This document shows, piece by piece, positions 50,525 to 63,731 of a stretch of 64,000 nucleotides of DNA. The position numbers were made by a program, and so were the translations under genes. Origin of the DNA: Echinococcus granulosus (Eukaryota > Platyhelminthes > Cestoda > Cyclophyllidea > Taeniidae); NCBI RefSeq assembly GCF_000524195.1, contig NW_020170397.1, forward strand, positions 1,079,809-1,143,808. The letters are read 5' to 3'. The first letter of the stretch is position 1. The number at the start of each line of letters is the position of its first letter. The notes under the pieces were generated by a model. That model was not told where the DNA came from. It worked only from the letters and a program-made list of their open reading frames with translations, and did not search any database.

Positions 50525-53500
50525 TCAGCCAAGGGTGCTGTCATGGAAGTCGATCACGCAAAGCGCATCATCGGGGTGTATGGAGAGCTCAACGGAGTCG
50601 CCGTCCTCGAAAGGCAGTGCCAGCCACCCGTCAATGCAGAGGTACGCATCCTCCATACGTGAAACCACTCGTAATCTAAAAGGAGTGGCACACCCACTTA
50701 CGCGCATTTCAAAGCGCTTTCTGTGGTCTCCCTCCCTCCCTCGTTAAGTGTGGCAGTGAGTGAGATAATTACCCGACTGAGGTTCCTACATCGGCAAAAA
50801 GAACAGTCGATGGTGATTATGACGAACGACTTCCGGTGTCCACCCAAGATAAGCACCACCATTTCAGCTGTGCTTACTATTCAGTCTTTAAATACGCAAG
50901 ATCTGCTTCCGAATCAAAGTGTCGTTTTATTATGCCATTCAGACAAGATGGTACAGAGAAAGAAGAATACTGGAGGAAGATGGGGAGAGACGATAAAATT
51001 GTGTCGCAGATTATTCAGTCTGTCCCCTTAGTCTACCAACTTACTGCTTTGATACCTCATAAGAAGTACGTCTCCAGATATCCTACGCTTTGTATAACTC
51101 CCCAAAATTAACTTGGATGATAAAAACCTTCTTAAAAAAGGGTATTTACTAAATAATTGGCACGAACCATAAAAGAAGCCTTAAAATATCTTGAAAATTC
51201 GGTGTACAGAGGCCTTCAAATGCAATGTTTACTTGTATGTTTTTTTTGAGGATGTACATAAGTTTCAAGCTCGGACTGAACTGCAGGCGCTCAGAGGACG
51301 CCAGCGTGCTTTTAAATTCAGTGAAAAAATAAAATCTTAGCAAACATAGGGAAGACAAGGAAAGCTTACTTTTTTGCAAAACCGCGAGGAGAACCAAATT
51401 TAAAGACATCTAAAAAGTACAAAAAGGGATTTGTAGGTAGCCAAAAAATGATTCTTTGAAAAGCCGTCGAAAATAGTTGCATCTTCACAAACGTAGATTT
51501 CCTACAATCTGATGGATTAGATTAAATCCAATATATTTAGTCTTAGAATAACGCCCTTCACAGACCTCTATCTTTACATCAAGCTGATGGCAGTTGGCAC
51601 AGATATGACAAAGTATTTAAGACGGGTTGAGTGACATACATTCTGCTGTGGATAAAGTGTAACAATAAAATTACGAGCAAGAGAATAAAGAGCAATAAGA
51701 GTAGCAATCCGATTTGAGTAGACCGGTGGTGAAAGGAGAAAGAGGGAACGCACGGTTAGTGATTATTTCGCGAACAGAGTAGGCCATAAGAGGAGAATCG
51801 GGGGGGAAGACCAGATCACGGTTGAAGCGCTCAGCAACCTCGGCGGCTACAGTGACATCGGGATGAGAGTCAGAGGCGAGAGAGAGAAGGCGCGCGACGA
51901 GGTGGACATCTACCTGGTGGAGGCTTCGGTACCACGAGGAGGAACCAGTACCTGTGCACACCAGCAGACCGCTCGATTTCTGAGTCACCGGCGTCGCCTC
52001 CTCCACTGATATCTCGTAACGGGAGACCCTGTCAAGCACACACGCTTAAGCAGACACTCATGAGACTAATCGCTCCATAACACCCCCCACTCGCACGAGT
52101 AATTGACCACCGAAAAACCAGCCACTAATCGCATGTCAGGGTGTACAACACCCTCAATTTCCTTCACCTAACAGGCAGACTAACCTGGTGTTCAAACAAG
52201 CACTGATAAAAACATCGTTTAACACCCGCACAGGAAGGAGGTAGGTAGGAGGTAGGGTAGCAACTGCTGGATCCTCCCCACCATCCTCGTCGGAGGGGCG
52301 CGAATGTGGTGCACGCGGCTCAAATAAACGCGGAGTAACGGTATCGAGAGGTATCAGCTGGGCCGACGGCGTCGAAACGAGAAGTCGAATTCGCTGGCGG
52401 AAGCGCCGACTAAAACGGTGTAGAGAGAAGTCCAAGAATCCAAGTCGTAAGTGAAAATTCCAATAATGTAGATGGCAAAGACGACACAAGTTGAATACAG
52501 GAACTAGTTGAGCATAACATTTCATGAAAGGGGTCAGGAAATTCAAAACCGTGGAGGGCACCTTAATCCAATACAATAAGAATTTCAGTGTAAAGCAAGG
52601 TCAGAGTTCTAATGAAACTGACTGTATTCCCAGAAGCACTAACCTAAACTGTCCATTCACCAGTCTATCCACAATTACCGGAATTTTCTTGTGCCAATGA
52701 CGAGGCAAGCAAAGACTGCCCTCTGAGCTGAGGTTAGAAAAACAAACATGATCAAGTTAAGCACACGGCTTATTTTCAAAAGCAAAACTAAGATCCTTAA
52801 AAAACCGTATTTTTAGAACAATCTTACATTCAGATAAATGAAAATGAGTCGAATAAAAACACAATTTGAGTTGCTTCCAAATCATGAATAAATAGCAGGT
52901 GAGACCTACGAAACGGGATTGCTGTTGATCCCAATGATGGGTTTATCCTTTTCGGTAATCCTAACGGCAGCGGTTAGAAAGGTCCCGTCGCCACCGACAG
53001 ACACTACGAGGTCAGCAGTCTTGGCATGCTTGAAGTCATACTCCTTGTAGTTTACGGCGTCTACTTTGACACCGCATTTACTTGTTTTAAAAATCCACAA
53101 CTTTATGTGCAATAAGTAGCAGTATTAATAAAAACTGTCCTTTTAAACATCGTAATTGCTAAGAAAGGATGCAAAAACACTGCTGTACATACGTCGGCAA
53201 GAAACAAACCACCCATAAGTAGAGGTTCTACAATGCTTATAGATTCATCAAGTGAAACAAGCATAAACACACAAATTGGCCTAATTTGAGACCTAGTGCG
53301 TATAGCCACAGGTTAAAATATCGAAGGCGAGTTAGAACTTGTTGTCACATTAAGCTCGCAGACACTTGAATATTCACATTTGCAGCTTACGTGAAACATC
53401 GCATAAGTTCATCTACGATACTACAGCGATCTTCATGTCTACTGATCAAGTGTTTACTAATTTTGCTTTTCTTCGCAACCTCAAAACTAATCGAGTTATT

Positions 53501-53700
53501 CTCCTTACATGTTTTTCAAAGGGGAAAGAATGTATAACTGAATAGGTATCGCCCCCGCAATCAATTCCAGTTGTTTTGCATACTATCAGCACCTTCTCAA
53601 AGTGATTCCTGGTGTTTGAACTCAAAGAGAATCTACATGATACTTTCAACGAGAAGATACTTCCTCTTCTCAAAAAAGGGCAGAGGAAGCGCCCCAGCAT
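50525..53700 (-). CDS. NADK2: NAD kinase, mitochondrial NADK2 type
   Basis: Phosphorylates NAD+ to NADP+ for the mitochondrial NADPH pool. Exons on the minus strand: 53509-53700, 53391-53470, 52910-53080, 52644-52727, 52185-52409, 51675-52028 and 50525-50675, giving 418 residues (human NADK2 has about 440). The N terminus MLGRFLCPFLRRGSIFSLK is rich in Arg and hydrophobic residues with no acidic ones, a typical mitochondrial presequence. VSVGGDGTFL (about 118-127) is the GGDGT nucleotide-binding motif. INSNPVSSEGSLCLP, RFRQRIRL, RVLNDVFI, YEISVEE, SSGLLVCTGTGS (about 269-280) and YSVREIITNR follow the NADK2 order. The first intron is taken as 38 nt. The donor after 51675 is uncertain. Using it leaves about 16 extra residues before the C-terminal DAYLCIDGW segment, compared with the human protein. 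Confidence 0.92.
50676..51674 (-). other. Last intron of the NAD kinase gene
   Basis: About 1.0 kb between the CTGTG-containing exon and the final exon, with acceptor CCTTTTAG at 50676. The donor is taken as GTAATT at 51674, which fits the reading phase. An alternative in-phase donor (GC|GTTCCC, near 51750) would shorten the preceding exon by about 25 codons. No other exon is evident. Confidence 0.5.
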
Positions 53701-55289
53701 CGGCCGCAGGAACAAATAACGCAGGATCAACCTTGAAAACTGACACTTGAATATAAGAACAACGTTTACCTAAAAACTCCTTGTTAAAATGTTCAACTTG
53801 TATTAACTTATTTTGCGCAATAAAAAGTGCTTAAAACCACAAGTGCTGGTGAAGTTAAAGAAGTTGTTGCAAGTTTGGCACTATTGGTTCTTGTGAGAAA
53901 AACCGTACTTCTTATCTAAGGCTACTTCATGAGATAAATATAAAATAAACCGAAATAGTTTAGAAAAAGGAAGATTCATGCAAAGGCTTTCTATCCGAGG
54001 TAGGAACTGTATTAGGTTATTTAGTTTTGGCAAACTCAGTTTAATTTAACCACAAACCGATTAATATCCCACAAAAATTGCCTAAAGTATACCATGAGAC
54101 ATGATTCGTCATAATAACTCCATTTGTTTTTAGAAGACTGGGCAGTTGTATTACTATCTGTTCATATTGTAATACCCATTCATTCGAATACCTGCCGTCA
54201 GGCTGAGGTGACCATGTGACCTTGCGGGCGTAAATGGTCTCTAAGGCGGATCAGAACTCCGATCCTTATTACAATTCAATAACCTGCAAACTTTCACCAC
54301 ACGCCTAAAGTTTAAAGCTATTCTGCTCCACCTAATCTTCTCACTCTAAGTGTGACACCAGTGGCGGAGGAGAGAAATAGGGAGTTCGTTGGAGCGTGGG
54401 GTTCGTAGCTGCTTGTAGGAGTTGTTCGCCTAATCGCTTTGTGTCGCGTCGGTTTTTCACTGCATAAGAATAAAGTGCCTTAAAATATTTCTCAAACTGA
54501 TCATATTAGAGGAGTTGCGCCGCTTGTCCCAGCAATTGAATTTCGTTTGTATTGGAGACATGACGGTTGTTGTGACTACTAAATATGCAAGGAATCTGTT
54601 GTAACAGGACGGCATAAACAAGGGACGGAAGCATGCACCATGGTTTGACATGGTCTCCCAAATTCAAACTAACATGCTCCGTGTAAAGGTCACAGAATGG
54701 GATGCTAGAAATATTTCCTGAATATTCTACAGGTGTTGGTCTCTCCATGATGCCACCTCCAAAAGAGTGTAAGGCTGGAGTACTGGTCAGCCTTTAAGGC
54801 TCATGAAAACATTACCAAAGGGCTCATTCATTGATTCTACAACCAACTACTCCATCTCGTGCTTTTCTCGGCGAAGTAAAATTCCTTATGTTAAGTTATG
54901 CAACTCAAATAAGGCGAGGAGTGTTAGATTCAGGACTTCTAAAGCATGAGGCCTAGTTGAATCATCTCGAAGTTTCCCAAGCAAAATTGACAAATGCGGC
55001 AAGTGTGAACATATTTATGACAAGGGTAAAACTCAATAAGCCAAATTTTATACTTTATTGACTGTTAGTCGACATCATTTACTAGTCGTTTACGACTTCA
55101 AAAGCAACTCCAGTGGCATGTATTTTTTCTACCATTTGTACGATCACAAAATTCCCACGATGTTCTTTCACTGTATTTTAGCTTGCAATGAAGTTCCTTC
55201 TTTCCTGATAAAGCCGGAGGAAGTAGGGGAATTAATAAAGTGCAACGAACAAGGACTTCGTTAAAGACTAAATTAGGCATTTTTGACAG
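53701..55289. other. Intergenic region upstream of the NAD kinase gene
   Basis: About 1.6 kb of AT-rich sequence with only short open frames. The promoter of the minus-strand NAD kinase gene should lie at its left edge. Nothing else is recognised. Confidence 0.45.
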
Positions 55290-56299
55290 GTATAAAATGT
55301 ATTGCCGACTTGCATGAGAGACTGGGACTACCGGGATGGCCAGATGTCCAGGCCAATAGGCGAAGGTCCAAGGACTGAACACCTAAGTGACCCAGTTTTA
55401 CCAAAACTGAGGGTTACACGAACAGCCAATGTACTACAGAGCCAATTTCGTCTTGTGACCCTCGTTTCCTTGGTTAACCTCTCCCGTCGGTCATCACAAC
55501 GTAGCCGATGCTGTAAAGAAACGCCCATGAGCCAACTTCACTAGTCATTTGATTTTTATTTAACTAAAGAGATAATTGACTGCAACATCACTGATCCCTC
55601 TTGACTATTCTACTAAATGTGGGTTTTTGCCTGTGTGGGGACTGTATTTGGGTGAGGGGGAATGTGCCAGCTACCACGCTCGTCTACAGCTAGTCGTAGA
55701 AACACTGGCCTAAAATCAGAGTCATGCAACCAAGACTGGGATTTAGCATAGTTACTTGAGGATGTTTTGCATCTATTCTCCCTCACCACTTTGCTCTCAT
55801 TTTAGTGCCACCCAAACACATCAGTCTTGGTTCCATACAAGCTAGTAGGGGAGTGGAAGGTGGATCACGCGGTCAAGCAATTGACACCTTCGTAAGAGCA
55901 TGATAGACAGCTCCATTGAGGAACTTTTCCAAGTGGTTCACGGCTCGTGCCGCTTCTGTTGTTAATAGCTCTCTGTTAAGAGCCACATCCAATTCTCCCA
56001 TCTGCAGCATATGGACTTCTTCCACCCCACTAGTGTTTATCACCCAGAAGCAGAAATCAGGATCGTTGTCTTCTAAGATGGCTTAGCTTTTCCCTGCCAT
56101 CGGTGTGGCTCCTTGAGACTTATCTAAAGGCGAAAGAATACATAATACTCGGGCGGAATAAATGTATTTGACATACAGTAGGTCTTCGGGCTATGGGAAT
56201 GGCGTGGAGGCCAGGGCACCCGGCGAGGGTACGATGGCGGAACCCCTAAGTGATCAGTTCACCAAAACCAGAGGTTGAACAAACAACCAGCGTATTACA
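55290..56299 (+). mobile_element. TRIM-like element, 5'-truncated, plus orientation
   Basis: The left repeat is truncated (about 55290-55438, starting at the internal TGTATTGCCGACTTGCATGAG block). The right repeat is complete at about 56103-56299 and ends CAGCGTATTACA. The internal part shares blocks with the copy at 22782-23881, including GCATCACTGATCCC versus GCGTCACTGATCCC, ATTCTACT(A/G)AATGTGG and TAGTCGTAGAAACACTGG. No ORF of note. Confidence 0.78.
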
Positions 56300-56397
56300 T
56301 CTTACAATCTATAGCTAGAGAGCATTAAGTTTGGAAGGAGAAATCCTGGAGGGTGGAAAAGCCGTGAGTTTGCAATCGAGCCATAGAGTTGGTTTTG

Positions 56398-57098
56398 TCA
56401 GCCTTCGGACCCTCCTCCCTCATCGTACGCCATAAGATTAATCTCATTGAATAATTTACAACACATAAGGTAAACAACTAAATTAAAAATTCTCTCATAA
56501 GGCTTTCCAAAGGATTTGTGTGCACTTGTCATCCTCCTCAGTGCTTGCGTGGAGTAACTGACGTCACCAAGGATAGCGCTATAATCACCAGAGATTAAGG
56601 CCAACACGTCAATTCCTATCTGATTTATAGGTAATAATACATTATCTTCTCCACATAACACCAACGTCACTGATTGTCAAGTTTTGCAGAGTACAAGTTT
56701 TCATAAACACAGAGTGAATGGTCAGAGAAGTCCAAATTACGGCATTTCTGTGATTGAATGCAGCAGCCACAAAGTGGAGTGTTAGATGTTTACATGAAGT
56801 GGCAATGCATGCCTTCGTGGCATCTTCATCAACACTTACCTTGTGGAGTCACGCGAGTTGCAGTCACCGCTGCGTTGGCAGTGACGCGAACAGGAGGGCT
56901 GGCAGGCTGGAGTGGGAGTGAGGAGGGCACTGCGTGCATGCGCGATCGGGAATCGGGTCTCTTGCTCTTACTCCTCCACAATTCACTCTGCTGAATCTCT
57001 CTTTCTTCAATCACTTGAGCAGCTTCTCCGAGGTTAGAGATTTTGCACAAAATTTGTTGAACAAAGAAGCGAGATGGAGAGCGATGCTGTCGATGCAT
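56398..57098 (-). CDS. Putative two-exon gene of unknown function (weak)
   Basis: Exon 56840-57098 opens with ATG and ends in a strong donor (CAA G|GTAAGTG). Exon 56398-56669 begins after ATCAG and joins in matching phase 1, for 176 residues in total. The first exon is basic and Ser/Pro-rich at its end (SFV-type context: RFFVQQILCKISNLGEAAQV). The second reads NQIGIDVLALISGDYSAILG and ends at a stop. I recognise no family. Support is only the strong donor, the open frames and the matching phase, which has a one in three chance. It could equally be two chance ORFs in repeat-rich DNA. Confidence 0.25.
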
Positions 57099-57396
57099 CG
57101 GACTAAGTAGATTATTAAATCAAATTTGACTTTTCCTTCAAGTTTTCGATGAAGTGAGGCATTCTGCAGATTTGCATGAATTTCAGGCAGCTGGCACCCC
57201 AACTAGGCCAACGCATGCCAAAAAGACGATTGAGTTTAGCTACTACCCTAGAATATTAGTACCACGAAGCTTAGCAACAAATTGTACTCGACTTAGAAAA
57301 AGGAAAAAGTAATAATTACAAACTGGAATAAGTTTGTCTCGTGTCAGGCACCTACTCATACCCGAAGGCATCAAAGGGCAAACGAAGAAGGACTGA

Positions 57397-57589
57397 GGGG
57401 ATGAGTTGTTGGTTTGATTCTTGATTTTTTGGTAGCGGGCCACTTCGTGTCTTGACTGTTATACCTTCACCGGTCGGACTGGCCTTTGGGCCATACGAGA
57501 AGCTCTAATCTCTTGCCCATGTCGTATATATGTACTCAGCCTGAGTAACACGTCTTCTGGCGTCTTCAGGTCAGTCTCAGGGGGCTACG
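57397..57589 (-). repeat. Solo terminal repeat of the TRIM family, minus orientation
   Basis: Carries the block order of the terminal repeat in reverse: GATTTTTTGGTAGCGGGCCACTT, GGTCGGACTGGCC, CCCATGTCGTATATATGTACTC, CGTCTTCTGGCGTCTTCAGG, TCAGGGGGCTACG. No internal region or partner repeat adjoins it. Ends are approximate and no target duplication was found. Confidence 0.65.
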
Positions 57590-58195
57590 CATACCTGTTC
57601 TACACAACCACTCTTAATTAGAGGCATAGATACCTTGATTACCACGACACAGATGGAATGAAATACTAAATGAGCTCTGCCATCACGATGCTCTGGATAA
57701 ATTATAATCTACTTTTACTTTCAAGGTATTCTCAGTTTCCCGGTACCGGATATGATGGTCGCAATTAGCGACTACTGTTTCAATATAAAAATTTGGGAGG
57801 TATAATTTATCACCATGAGATGTTCCGCTACTGCGTTATCTATGCGCCCTTATTATTAACCAGGATGCAGTGTTAAGTGATTTGAATTACATTCCACTAT
57901 TGTAAGTACTCAAAGTTATACAAACTCACTACTGGAAGGTACATCCTAGAAAAGCGAGAGTAGGTAGTTAACTCCTGACTACATGCAAATTTTTGTCCAA
58001 ACAAGCATAACTGCACGCTTTGTTTAACACCTTCCCTCATTTGAGAGAGGGTATGCTGATGTAACGTTTACCATGGTTTTGCGACAGAACGACGCTTATT
58101 TAACTTATTTGTTTTCATAGACGGGTCATTCAATGTCTGCGATTTGATTCTCCTTGTTTCGCCTTCAAGTCGAATTCGCTCACTTGCGAAGGAGT

Positions 58196-58377
58196 TGTAG
58201 TGCCCCAAGACTTCTCCAAAGATGAAAGAAGACACGATATCTGGGCAGAACGTGTATTGCCGCCACGCAGAAGGATTTGGGGCTACGAGTATGACCTGGA
58301 TACCAGGTCACTTGGCGGTAATCCTTTATTGGTCCGTTACCAATACCGGGAGTTAAACAAACAACCAACTGATCACA
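58196..58377 (+). repeat. Solo terminal repeat of the TRIM family, plus orientation
   Basis: Starts TGTAGTGCCCCAAGACTTCTCC and ends CAACCAACTGATCACA, giving TG...CA ends and about 182 bp. It is one of the best-kept copies: GAAAGAAGACACGATATCTGGGCAGAACGTGTATTG and GGATTTGGGGCTACGAGTATG match the other repeats block by block. It stands alone, about 180 bp beyond the 3' end of the CD36-like gene. Flanking pentamers (GGAGT and ATGGC) do not match. Confidence 0.75.
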
Positions 58378-58559
58378 ATGGCAAAAGACTGCACTAAGCA
58401 AACCCCTGCAAAATATTTGAAACTACACTTAAACAACTTTAATCAATTAATAAGTTGAGGATTTTAATACTCTTCCATTTCAATCCAAAGAAATCAATTC
58501 TCAGAAAAAGAAAATTATGTTGCTCAAAGATAAATCCAAATGAATATCAAAAAAAAACA

Positions 58560-61500
58560 TTACAAAGAAGCACTCTTTCCCCATTTTTCGTCCTCAAGGC
58601 TCCAAGTGTCGTCTGACGGGTCGCGCAGATGCCGCTGCTCTCGGCGACGGAGAATCACAGCGGCGACGAGAAGCAACACTGCCAGAATTACCAAGATGCC
58701 GAGTAGAGCCCGCACCGCCCTCCGAATGGTTGCTGGAAGCTCATGAACCGCCTTATAGAGCTTCTGTGCAGACTCTCTGTCAGCATGTATCACCTTTGGA
58801 AGGAGAGAAACAGGCATTAATTGTGTGTAGAGGATTACGAAAAGAACACACCCTAGATTGGCGAGTTTATGCAATCTGAGGCATTAGTAAGGCGTATTAT
58901 AAACTTACGTTTTTTACATAAACCAGAGGGAAGTAGATATCTTCGGGTGTTTTTTGTATACTAAAGTAATAAACCACAAAAAAGTTAGGCTGATTTCTAT
59001 AAATTACGTAGAGACAAAGTAGTTACTCCCCTCGAATCTATACAACGTGAGCACCATCTTGCCAGGCCTCTCAAGGTGGAAATACATGGTTTGTGTTGCA
59101 TCACATATGGTAAAACAGTTAAAGAAATCTCTCAACAGGAACCCATCCACTTTAGTGACATCCGGATGACAGCACCAGCTTTTCCGAGACAATGTAATTT
59201 TATGCGCATTTTGCAACCGACCTTTGATCTACAGGCAGGGGACAAGTCTTATCGCCCACATTAAGCAGCAGTAACTGTGGGAAAGGCATTCATCAAAACT
59301 GCTTTGGCATGCTGTGCTCCCCAGTGACTTACTCTTTGGCCAGAAAGGCATTAATTTGGAAGGAAAATTCTCCCCCAAGTAGAATTCCGGTTTTCTGTCA
59401 AAAGGAACAAAAAAGTACAGAAACAAAGAAAGCTGCCAATTTTGTCAAAACAGTTTATTTTATTGCCTATAATTAGAGTAGGCTAGACAGAAATTAATCT
59501 GGAAAGGTAAAGCATGACACATTTTTATAGCTATGCACGAAAAAAAGGATTGACGGAAGCCCCTTCGATAAAGGACTTTCATGTCTTAATCTGCCTAATC
59601 ATAAAAATCCCTTAATGCAGCAAAGAGACGGTAGCATGTCTTACAGAGTCGATGTGCAAGTGAGACATCAAATTTGGTTCAGTGGGGCCTTCAAAGACTA
59701 CAGCGTCTTTTACTGCATCGGCTGCTTGATTGAAGAAGGGAAGGGAGATGAATAGGGGCTCGTCTCCTGAAATACCGAAATCCACGCAAGGACTTATGGA
59801 CAGAAGACCAGTTGGAGGGTATTTTTTGGTGGGGTAGACTTTCGGGTGGAAGGCAGCATTGTCCGGCTCCTCGTCAGCACTGAGAAACACCTTCCTATCC
59901 ATTTCCAGAGACAGTAGCTGAAAGATTTCGCACTTTAATTAACATCCGCACCACACTACAAGCTTCAGCGCATTCGATTCATTCATAAGGCGGAGCGTAC
60001 CTTTAGCTCAGGGAGATTTTTGGCAGAGACCCACTTTTTAGCTATGAGCGGCACAGAGCGGCAGAGGTCTGCGCTAAACATGTAACGTCTATCGCCCAAC
60101 TTCACCGACGGTGGTGTGATGGCATCGGCTACAAACAGGAAATAACTTCCCTGAGGACTTCTACGATCGCAGAACTTTTCCCTACCGAAGCTAACAGTGG
60201 GTATGCTGCGATGGCGGAGTGTAGGACTCACACCAGCCTCTGCTGAAGCTTTACGTAATCCGAAATCTTGCTACAGCCTAGCATAGCAAAAATCCTAAAC
60301 CAAATTTGAGCCTCATACCTTTGATCATCAAAAAGGGGTCAAAAACCTATTATCAGTTTCCTTATCAAGATGGGAAAACTAACCTGTGCCATTGAGCATA
60401 TTTGCATAGGTTGAGTTCCAGTTGTCAAGACGTCTGTGGGAGGAAGCGAGGTCTTGTATTAGCTCTAACGTCCGACAAAGCGGCAAAACGACACGGTAGT
60501 ATAAACTTACGGCTTTCCTTTGATGGCCACCAAATTACCCAATTTAGAAATGTTATAAAACCCGGTGTTGATTTGGTACGGGCCTTTGACCGAATTGTTG
60601 AGCTATTAATTAAAGATAGGCCTTGATTTAATCCTTATATAGTTATATAGGCCAAACGAACAGACTCAAATTCACACTTACTTGCTTGAATAGACCCATC
60701 TTTGTGTCCCCAACCAAACCCAGGACTTTCCCCGTCAGTAGATTTTGGTATTCATGTCCCCACATAACTTCATCCACCGTGAGATCTAAGAGGAGTGGTC
60801 TTGATAAAAAGCCCCACAGCAGTTGCGTTGCAAAGGATCCGGCTTGTTTAATCATGGAATTTGCGATCTGAAAGAGGAAGCGATGAAGGTGCCAAGAGGT
60901 TTCGCTGCAGTCATATTTCCACCACATTAACGTAATTTATTGCAGCTGAGGAAGTTTGCGCTTTTAGTGGCAATTTCCTACGCCTAAGTGATTATCCCAA
61001 GTAGCAATTGTGGTCTTCAACTCCAGCACTTAAAGCGTCGATTCCCAAAGTACTTTTTCTACTCTAGTGGATCCCTTATTGCGGCTAGATAAAAGCCTAA
61101 TAAGAGGAGAAAGAAACCTCCAATTTTCTGTAAAGAAACTTAATCAAACAGCCATTTTTTTCCTTTTTAACAAAGTAACAAAGATACTGAATTGATCCTC
61201 TTTAAGCTAAAATCCAAAGCCCCTAATTTGAGTTTGTCTTGCTCAACGAGGCGATTGTAGATGTCCAACAGGAACAAATGCAATTTGTGTTCCATTCTCG
61301 AAACAAAAAGTGAACACTTACGCATTCCACGAAGTTTGGTACGACTAGCCTGTCCTTCTTTGGATCCCCGATGGAGCCCTTCGGTTCGAATTGGTATACA
61401 GTGGATGTCGAATACTCCATAACTCCTCGACCGCAGATGTCTTCTCTGAAACGTACGTCCTTTTTCTCTATAAATCGCCTGAAATAATTCAAAAAAGAAC

Positions 61501-61973
61501 TCTCTTACTCCGATCGCCTTTAAAAATGCAATAAATAACGTTTAGGGCATTTGTATTAAGTAAAGATGTTAGGAGACACTGCAGCCAGATACCCCATGCA
61601 GATTTTCTAACAAGCGTACCTGTACACATAGGGTCCAACAGCCCTCAATCTCGGCTTTTTGCGGTTTTTTTGCCACTCTTCTGCATTGGTCAAGTTAAAA
61701 AGATAGAATTGAACTGTGTTGTTTGAGTTGGTTGTTAAAACTTGAAAACCCGACGAATTTTCTGTGATTATAAGCTCCTGCAATGGAAAATTGTCACCAT
61801 CGTTCCGTCTAAGAAGCGGTACCAACCTTGACAAGCAAGTTGCTCTCAATGGTATCAAAGAGGAGTTCACAGGTCGCAAGACCGAGGGTAGTCAATAAAA
61901 CGAGACAGGATAGAGTAAGCAGAGCGATCCAGCATTTTCGTGGGGACTTCCCGACGATCATGCCTACAGACAT
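58560..61973 (-). CDS. CD36/SCARB class B scavenger receptor
   Basis: Two-pass membrane glycoprotein of the CD36/LIMP-2/SR-B family, which binds lipids or lipoproteins. Exons on the minus strand: 61827-61973, 61620-61777, 61322-61478, 60682-60867, 60511-60602, 60384-60433, 60001-60128, 59645-59917, 59333-59394, 59008-59067, 58909-58960 and 58560-58793, joining in frame to 532 residues. The N-terminal helix is about residues 14-35 (CWIALLTLSCLVLLTTLGLA), followed by LFDTIESNLLVK. Family motifs in order: YLFNLTNAEEW, VGPYVYR, LTVDEVMWG, WNSTYANMLNGT, YMFSADLCRSV and GLLSISPC. The C-terminal helix is GILVILAVLLLVAAVIL, followed by a short charged cytoplasmic tail. Many N-x-S/T sites agree with a glycosylated ectodomain. 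The 60-nt exon 59008-59067 is the least certain. Which paralogue it is cannot be decided. Confidence 0.93.
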
Positions 61974-63731
61974 AATTTGGCGTTTAACTTATACATACAG
62001 AAATGTATCTATAGCAGCCTGCACAGCTCTCACCCTGTATGATCTCAGTGGGTTTAATCACACTAACTGTACTTTTGTGGTAGAGTTTAGCAAGGTATGT
62101 ATTTTTAACAGAATATATTAAATTACAATACGTTCAGTAGATGCAGTAGTACCATTTATGCATACAGAGTGGAAAAAGTGAGTCTACTGACGTACCCTTC
62201 TTCATCGTAACCACACGATTCTTGTAATGGAGGTGGTGGTTTTAGCCGCGGAATAGCCACGACATTATATAGCCGCTAGTCTCGACACACTTAGGTATGA
62301 TCAGGTGAGTACGCCTGCACTTCAACGGGGTGGGACAGTTGCAGCAGTCTGGCGTAAAACGGATGATCAATGGCGTAAAAACCCTCCCACCTGTTAAAGA
62401 AAGATGTCTTCTGGAAATTGCCCCATGACTGCATTGACTTATCAGGCGACAGGCTCATTTTCTCTCGCGGGGCTCTGCGAACTCGCGTTTGTGCGTTGAA
62501 TGGTACGAATGTTCCTTGATGTGGGCAAGAGTCACGAAGAAGCTTAAAGCAAGCATCTTCATTTATTTTTAGACCTGAAGCCTCATCATGGTGTTATGAC
62601 TCCTTCTAAAGTATGTACAAGACACTGCTGACAACCGAACGGATCACCTTAATTTTTCTTTTGTGTTTTTGCGATGTGGGTGTCTTTGCAAACATCCACG
62701 ACTTGCATTGAGCATCTCTACTGCTATTTATCAGTTATTTTAATCGTTACATGGTTGTGCAGGTGTGGTCCCTTATCGTCAAAATGAAGGTGGATGGTTA
62801 GTTAGCATCAAGTTTTATCGTTGGCATTAAGGTTGAGAATATTATCGCAAATTTTCCATGACAGAGTCACGGGACCATCACGCGTCAGTGCAGCAAAGTC
62901 GTGAGAACTTACTAGTGGAAATAAGTGGCACTTGCGCATGAATTTAGCACTTCGAAGTGCCCCTCATACTTTCACCGATGCCAATGTCACGGTCTGGTTG
63001 CTCCTGCACTCGCGGAGAGACCGTTACTGTTGGAGTCTGCAAGGCGGCAGGGTGTGGGCGTGCAAGGGCAATTGTTTACAGCTTACTGCAGCGCCGGTAA
63101 AAGGCCACATTTCTCCAATTTTCTAGTGTTACGCCCTCATTGTGCCTCTCGAAGCACTACTACAGTGATAAAATCTTTTCCAGCTTAAATTGTTGGGCAC
63201 TTGCAGCATAATTGGATGAAGTAAAATGCCAAATTTGATGCAAAATAATCCATATTCACATAACGATTTGAATGATCTTGAATTTTTATAAACTTGCACA
63301 AATGTTTAAATACCTCTCTGGGGTAGATTACACTTATGCATCTCCAAGATCGTTTCTATGGCAGATCAATTATGCCTCTAGATGGTCTTGGCTAGAAGGT
63401 TGAGAAAGCGATCTCTACTGAAGATGAGACAGACTTCTACATCAGAGCAAGGTGTCATAATCAACCGTTACCGTACCTGCACCTAATGACGGCTTCGAGC
63501 TAGGAAAATTGAAATGCTTGCCGAAGAGTTCCTTCTATGAGGGCGATCCTTAACTTTCAACATTTCATTCGGCACCAATGCTTGAAGAAAAATCGTGTCA
63601 GTGTAATATGCTGACGTGGACAAATAAGTTATTCTAGTTTTTGTCCCACTTCGTCCTTTTCCTTGTCTACTAGTATGAGTCTGAAGATCAGTATACATTA
63701 TATTTATCATCTGGTGCGTAACTCACTAAAC
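61974..63731. other. Upstream region of the CD36-like gene
   Basis: About 1.75 kb, including the likely promoter of the minus-strand receptor gene. Two overlapping open frames near 62925-63188 are short and match nothing I recognise. No RNA gene was seen. Confidence 0.45.

Noticed and set aside
62925..63188. Two overlapping plus-strand frames upstream of the CD36-like gene
   Set aside because: Two frames over the same DNA, no similarity recognised, and no donor or acceptor linking them to other coding sequence.
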